A stretch of DNA of 64,000 nucleotides from an uncultured Holophagaceae bacterium. GTDB taxonomy: Bacteria; Acidobacteriota; Holophagae; Holophagales; Holophagaceae. This document shows positions 63,084 to 64,000 of the stretch, one piece after another. Within the stretch, counting starts at the first letter, position 1. Each line of letters begins with the position of its first letter. Where the stretch lies: positions 1-64,000 of the forward strand of contig CAISFO010000083.1 of NCBI GenBank assembly GCA_903884655.1. Direction: 5' to 3'. The notes below the pieces were generated by a model. The model was given only the letters and a program-made list of their open reading frames with translations, had not been told where the DNA came from and ran no database searches. Both the position numbers and the translations under genes were made by a program.

Positions 63084-63350
63084 TCAGAATTTTTTTGTGA
63101 GCAGGAACCTCAGGCCCTGATTGTCGAGCGCAAGCTCACCCACAAGCTGCTTCAGCTTTCGGTTCTCCTCCTCCAGCCCCTTCAGCCGCTTTGCGTCGGC
63201 CACGTCCATCCCGCCGAACTTGGCCTTCCACCGGTAAAAGGTCTGCTCGCTGACTCCGAGCTTTCGGCAGATCTGGGCTGTGGTCCTGCCGGCCTCGTGC
63301 TCTTTCAAGGCCAAGATGATCTGCTCCTCAGTGTATCTGCTCTTTCTCAA
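63084..63350 (-). CDS. IS3-family transposase OrfA (helix-turn-helix)
   Basis: The DNA-binding half, 88 aa, the usual length for this subgroup. The HTH_Tnp_1 region reads [17 protein letters not shown] ... [16 protein letters not shown], followed by a leucine-zipper-like [24 protein letters not shown] start at 63350 is chosen because GGAGGG lies just upstream and it gives the family N-terminus (RKSRYTEEQ); the longer frame to 63377 is less likely. Confidence 0.85.
   Translation of the reverse strand: MRKSRYTEEQIILALKEHEAGRTTAQICRKLGVSEQTFYRWKAKFGGMDVADAKRLKGLEEENRKLKQLVGELALDNQGLRFLLTKKF
63090..63096 (-). other. Programmed -1 frameshift site (A7)
   Basis: Minus-strand AAAAAAA near the end of orfA. 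Slippage by -1 leads into [18 protein letters not shown], which is continuous with OrfB. This is the standard way IS3 elements make the OrfAB transposase. Confidence 0.75.
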
Positions 63351-63369
63351 GGGGCCCTCCAAAGGGGGA

Positions 63370-63411
63370 GGACTCACATTATCCTTGGTCTAGTTTTCCG
63401 GGAGGACGTCA
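63370..63411 (-). repeat. IS right inverted repeat
   Basis: Complement reads TGACGTCCTCCC, then ACCAAGGAT and GTGAGTCCT, matching the left end with mismatches in between. Confidence 0.8.
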
Positions 63412-64000
63412 GGCCGGGACCGGCGTCTACACGGCCGGTGCCACCGGCGGGGTGACCGACACCATCCAGGTGGCAGATTCCCTGGGTAACGTCGCCACCC
63501 GTTTCGTCACTGTCACGGTCGGGGTCGGCATCAGCGGGACGGCAAGCACCGCGCCCAAGGCGTCCAGGACCCTGACCGCCACCGGCGGCAGCGGGACCGG
63601 TTATGTCTGGTCGATCACGACCAACAACTCTGGCGGTTCCATCGGGGCCGCGACCGGCATCTACACGGCCGGCAGCACCGGCGGCGTGACCGATACCGTC
63701 CAGGTCACGGATTCCCTGAGCAACTCCTCAGCGGCCACCATCACCGTCACCGCCGGGACCAGCATCAGCCCGGCCACGGTCAGCCTGGCCCCCAAGGCTT
63801 CGCAGACCCTGACCGCCAGCGGCGGCAGCGGGACGGGCTATGCCTGGTCGATCACGACCAACAACTCCGGCGGGTCCATCGGGGCCGGAACCGGCGTCTA
63901 CACGGCCGGTGCCACCGGCGGTGCAATTGACACCGTCCAGGTCACCGATTCCCTCGGTAACGTCGCCAACCGCAACGTCACCGTCACGGCCGGCGTCGGC
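63412..64000 (+). CDS. Repeat-containing surface protein, fragment cut by the IS
   Basis: Open in one frame from the IS edge to the window end, with no start codon of its own visible. It contains Ig-like repeats of 78-79 aa with pattern 'SLAPKASQTLTASGGSGTGY', 'WSITTNNSGGSIGA', 'YTAGATGG...DTVQVTDSLGN', typical of large secreted or adhesin proteins of the putative-Ig/cadherin type. The first unit begins in mid-motif (GTGVYTAG), so the 5' part of the gene is missing here. It is 5' truncated by the IS, and its 3' end lies beyond the window. Confidence 0.7.

Larger units (their letters stand above)
62174..63411 (-). mobile_element. IS3-family (IS407-like) insertion sequence, 1238 bp
   Basis: Ends are set by imperfect inverted repeats starting TGACGTCCTCCC at 62174 and, on the other strand, at 63411. 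They continue with ACCAAGGAT and GAGTCCT in both ends (about 42 bases). It carries two overlapping-frame genes, orfA and orfB, on the minus strand. Flanking bases AGT (62171-62173) and GGC (63412-63414) do not match, so no target duplication is seen. Confidence 0.85.

Noticed and set aside
1..64000. tRNA, rRNA or tmRNA genes
   Set aside because: No cloverleaf-like or rRNA-like sequence was recognised in the gaps between genes; a covariance search would be needed to exclude small RNAs.

Overview
The window is GC-rich, densely coded chromosomal DNA, apparently from a diderm bacterium. The gene mix suggests Acidobacteriota, possibly the Holophagae (Geothrix-like). It includes a split two-subunit glycine decarboxylase, an M2 (ACE-like) peptidase, S9 and S41 peptidases, a beta-propeller receptor fused to a Ser/Thr kinase, a patatin fused to an outer-membrane barrel, and a 1004-residue PEP/pyruvate-binding-domain protein. 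The phylum call is inference from gene content; no rRNA or tRNA gene was seen.

Layout. 1-4.8 kb: the 3' end of a tandem-repeat surface protein, a lytic transglycosylase, a stand-alone HPt protein, a small outer-membrane protein, and ridA followed by a 158-bp tandem array that carries copies of the ridA 3' end. 4.8-9 kb: a SWIM protein and SNF2 helicase pair. 9-13 kb: rpiB-rph-patatin/barrel, overlapping and probably translationally coupled. 13-16 kb: gcvPA-gcvPB. 16.6-21.5 kb: M2 peptidase-hslO-DUF374 acyltransferase-queC-queF-folK, a tightly packed operon ending at a perfect 34-bp palindrome. 21.6-31.2 kb: an AraC/GyrI regulator, a four-gene BMP-type nucleoside/purine ABC importer, and an FdrA/DUF1116/DUF2877 cluster related to the E. 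coli fdrA-ylbE-ylbF genes. A previously untracked 57-codon gene lies inside this cluster. 31.2-41.4 kb, minus strand: S9 peptidase, acyl-CoA dehydrogenase, C-terminal processing protease, guanylate kinase, PEP/pyruvate-binding protein, glutamate dehydrogenase. 41.6-49 kb, minus strand: a signalling block with a hybrid histidine kinase, a double-HD/HD-GYP protein and a propeller-GAF-kinase receptor. 49-52.5 kb: a HEAT-repeat exported protein, a Tat-exported FAH-family enzyme, a bacteriohemerythrin, an AT-rich island, a tiny membrane protein and a decayed serine-hydrolase pseudogene.

52.9-62.1 kb holds two giant adjacent genes (1465 and 1587 codons, 19 bp apart). They have no signal peptide and no domain I can name. 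This is the best candidate for an undescribed system in the window. They end at an IS3-family (IS407-like) element at 62174-63411. Its far side abuts the middle of another repeat-containing surface-protein gene, with no matching target-site duplication, which suggests an IS-mediated rearrangement. The pair is therefore bordered by a pseudogene on one side and an IS on the other, as expected of an accessory region.
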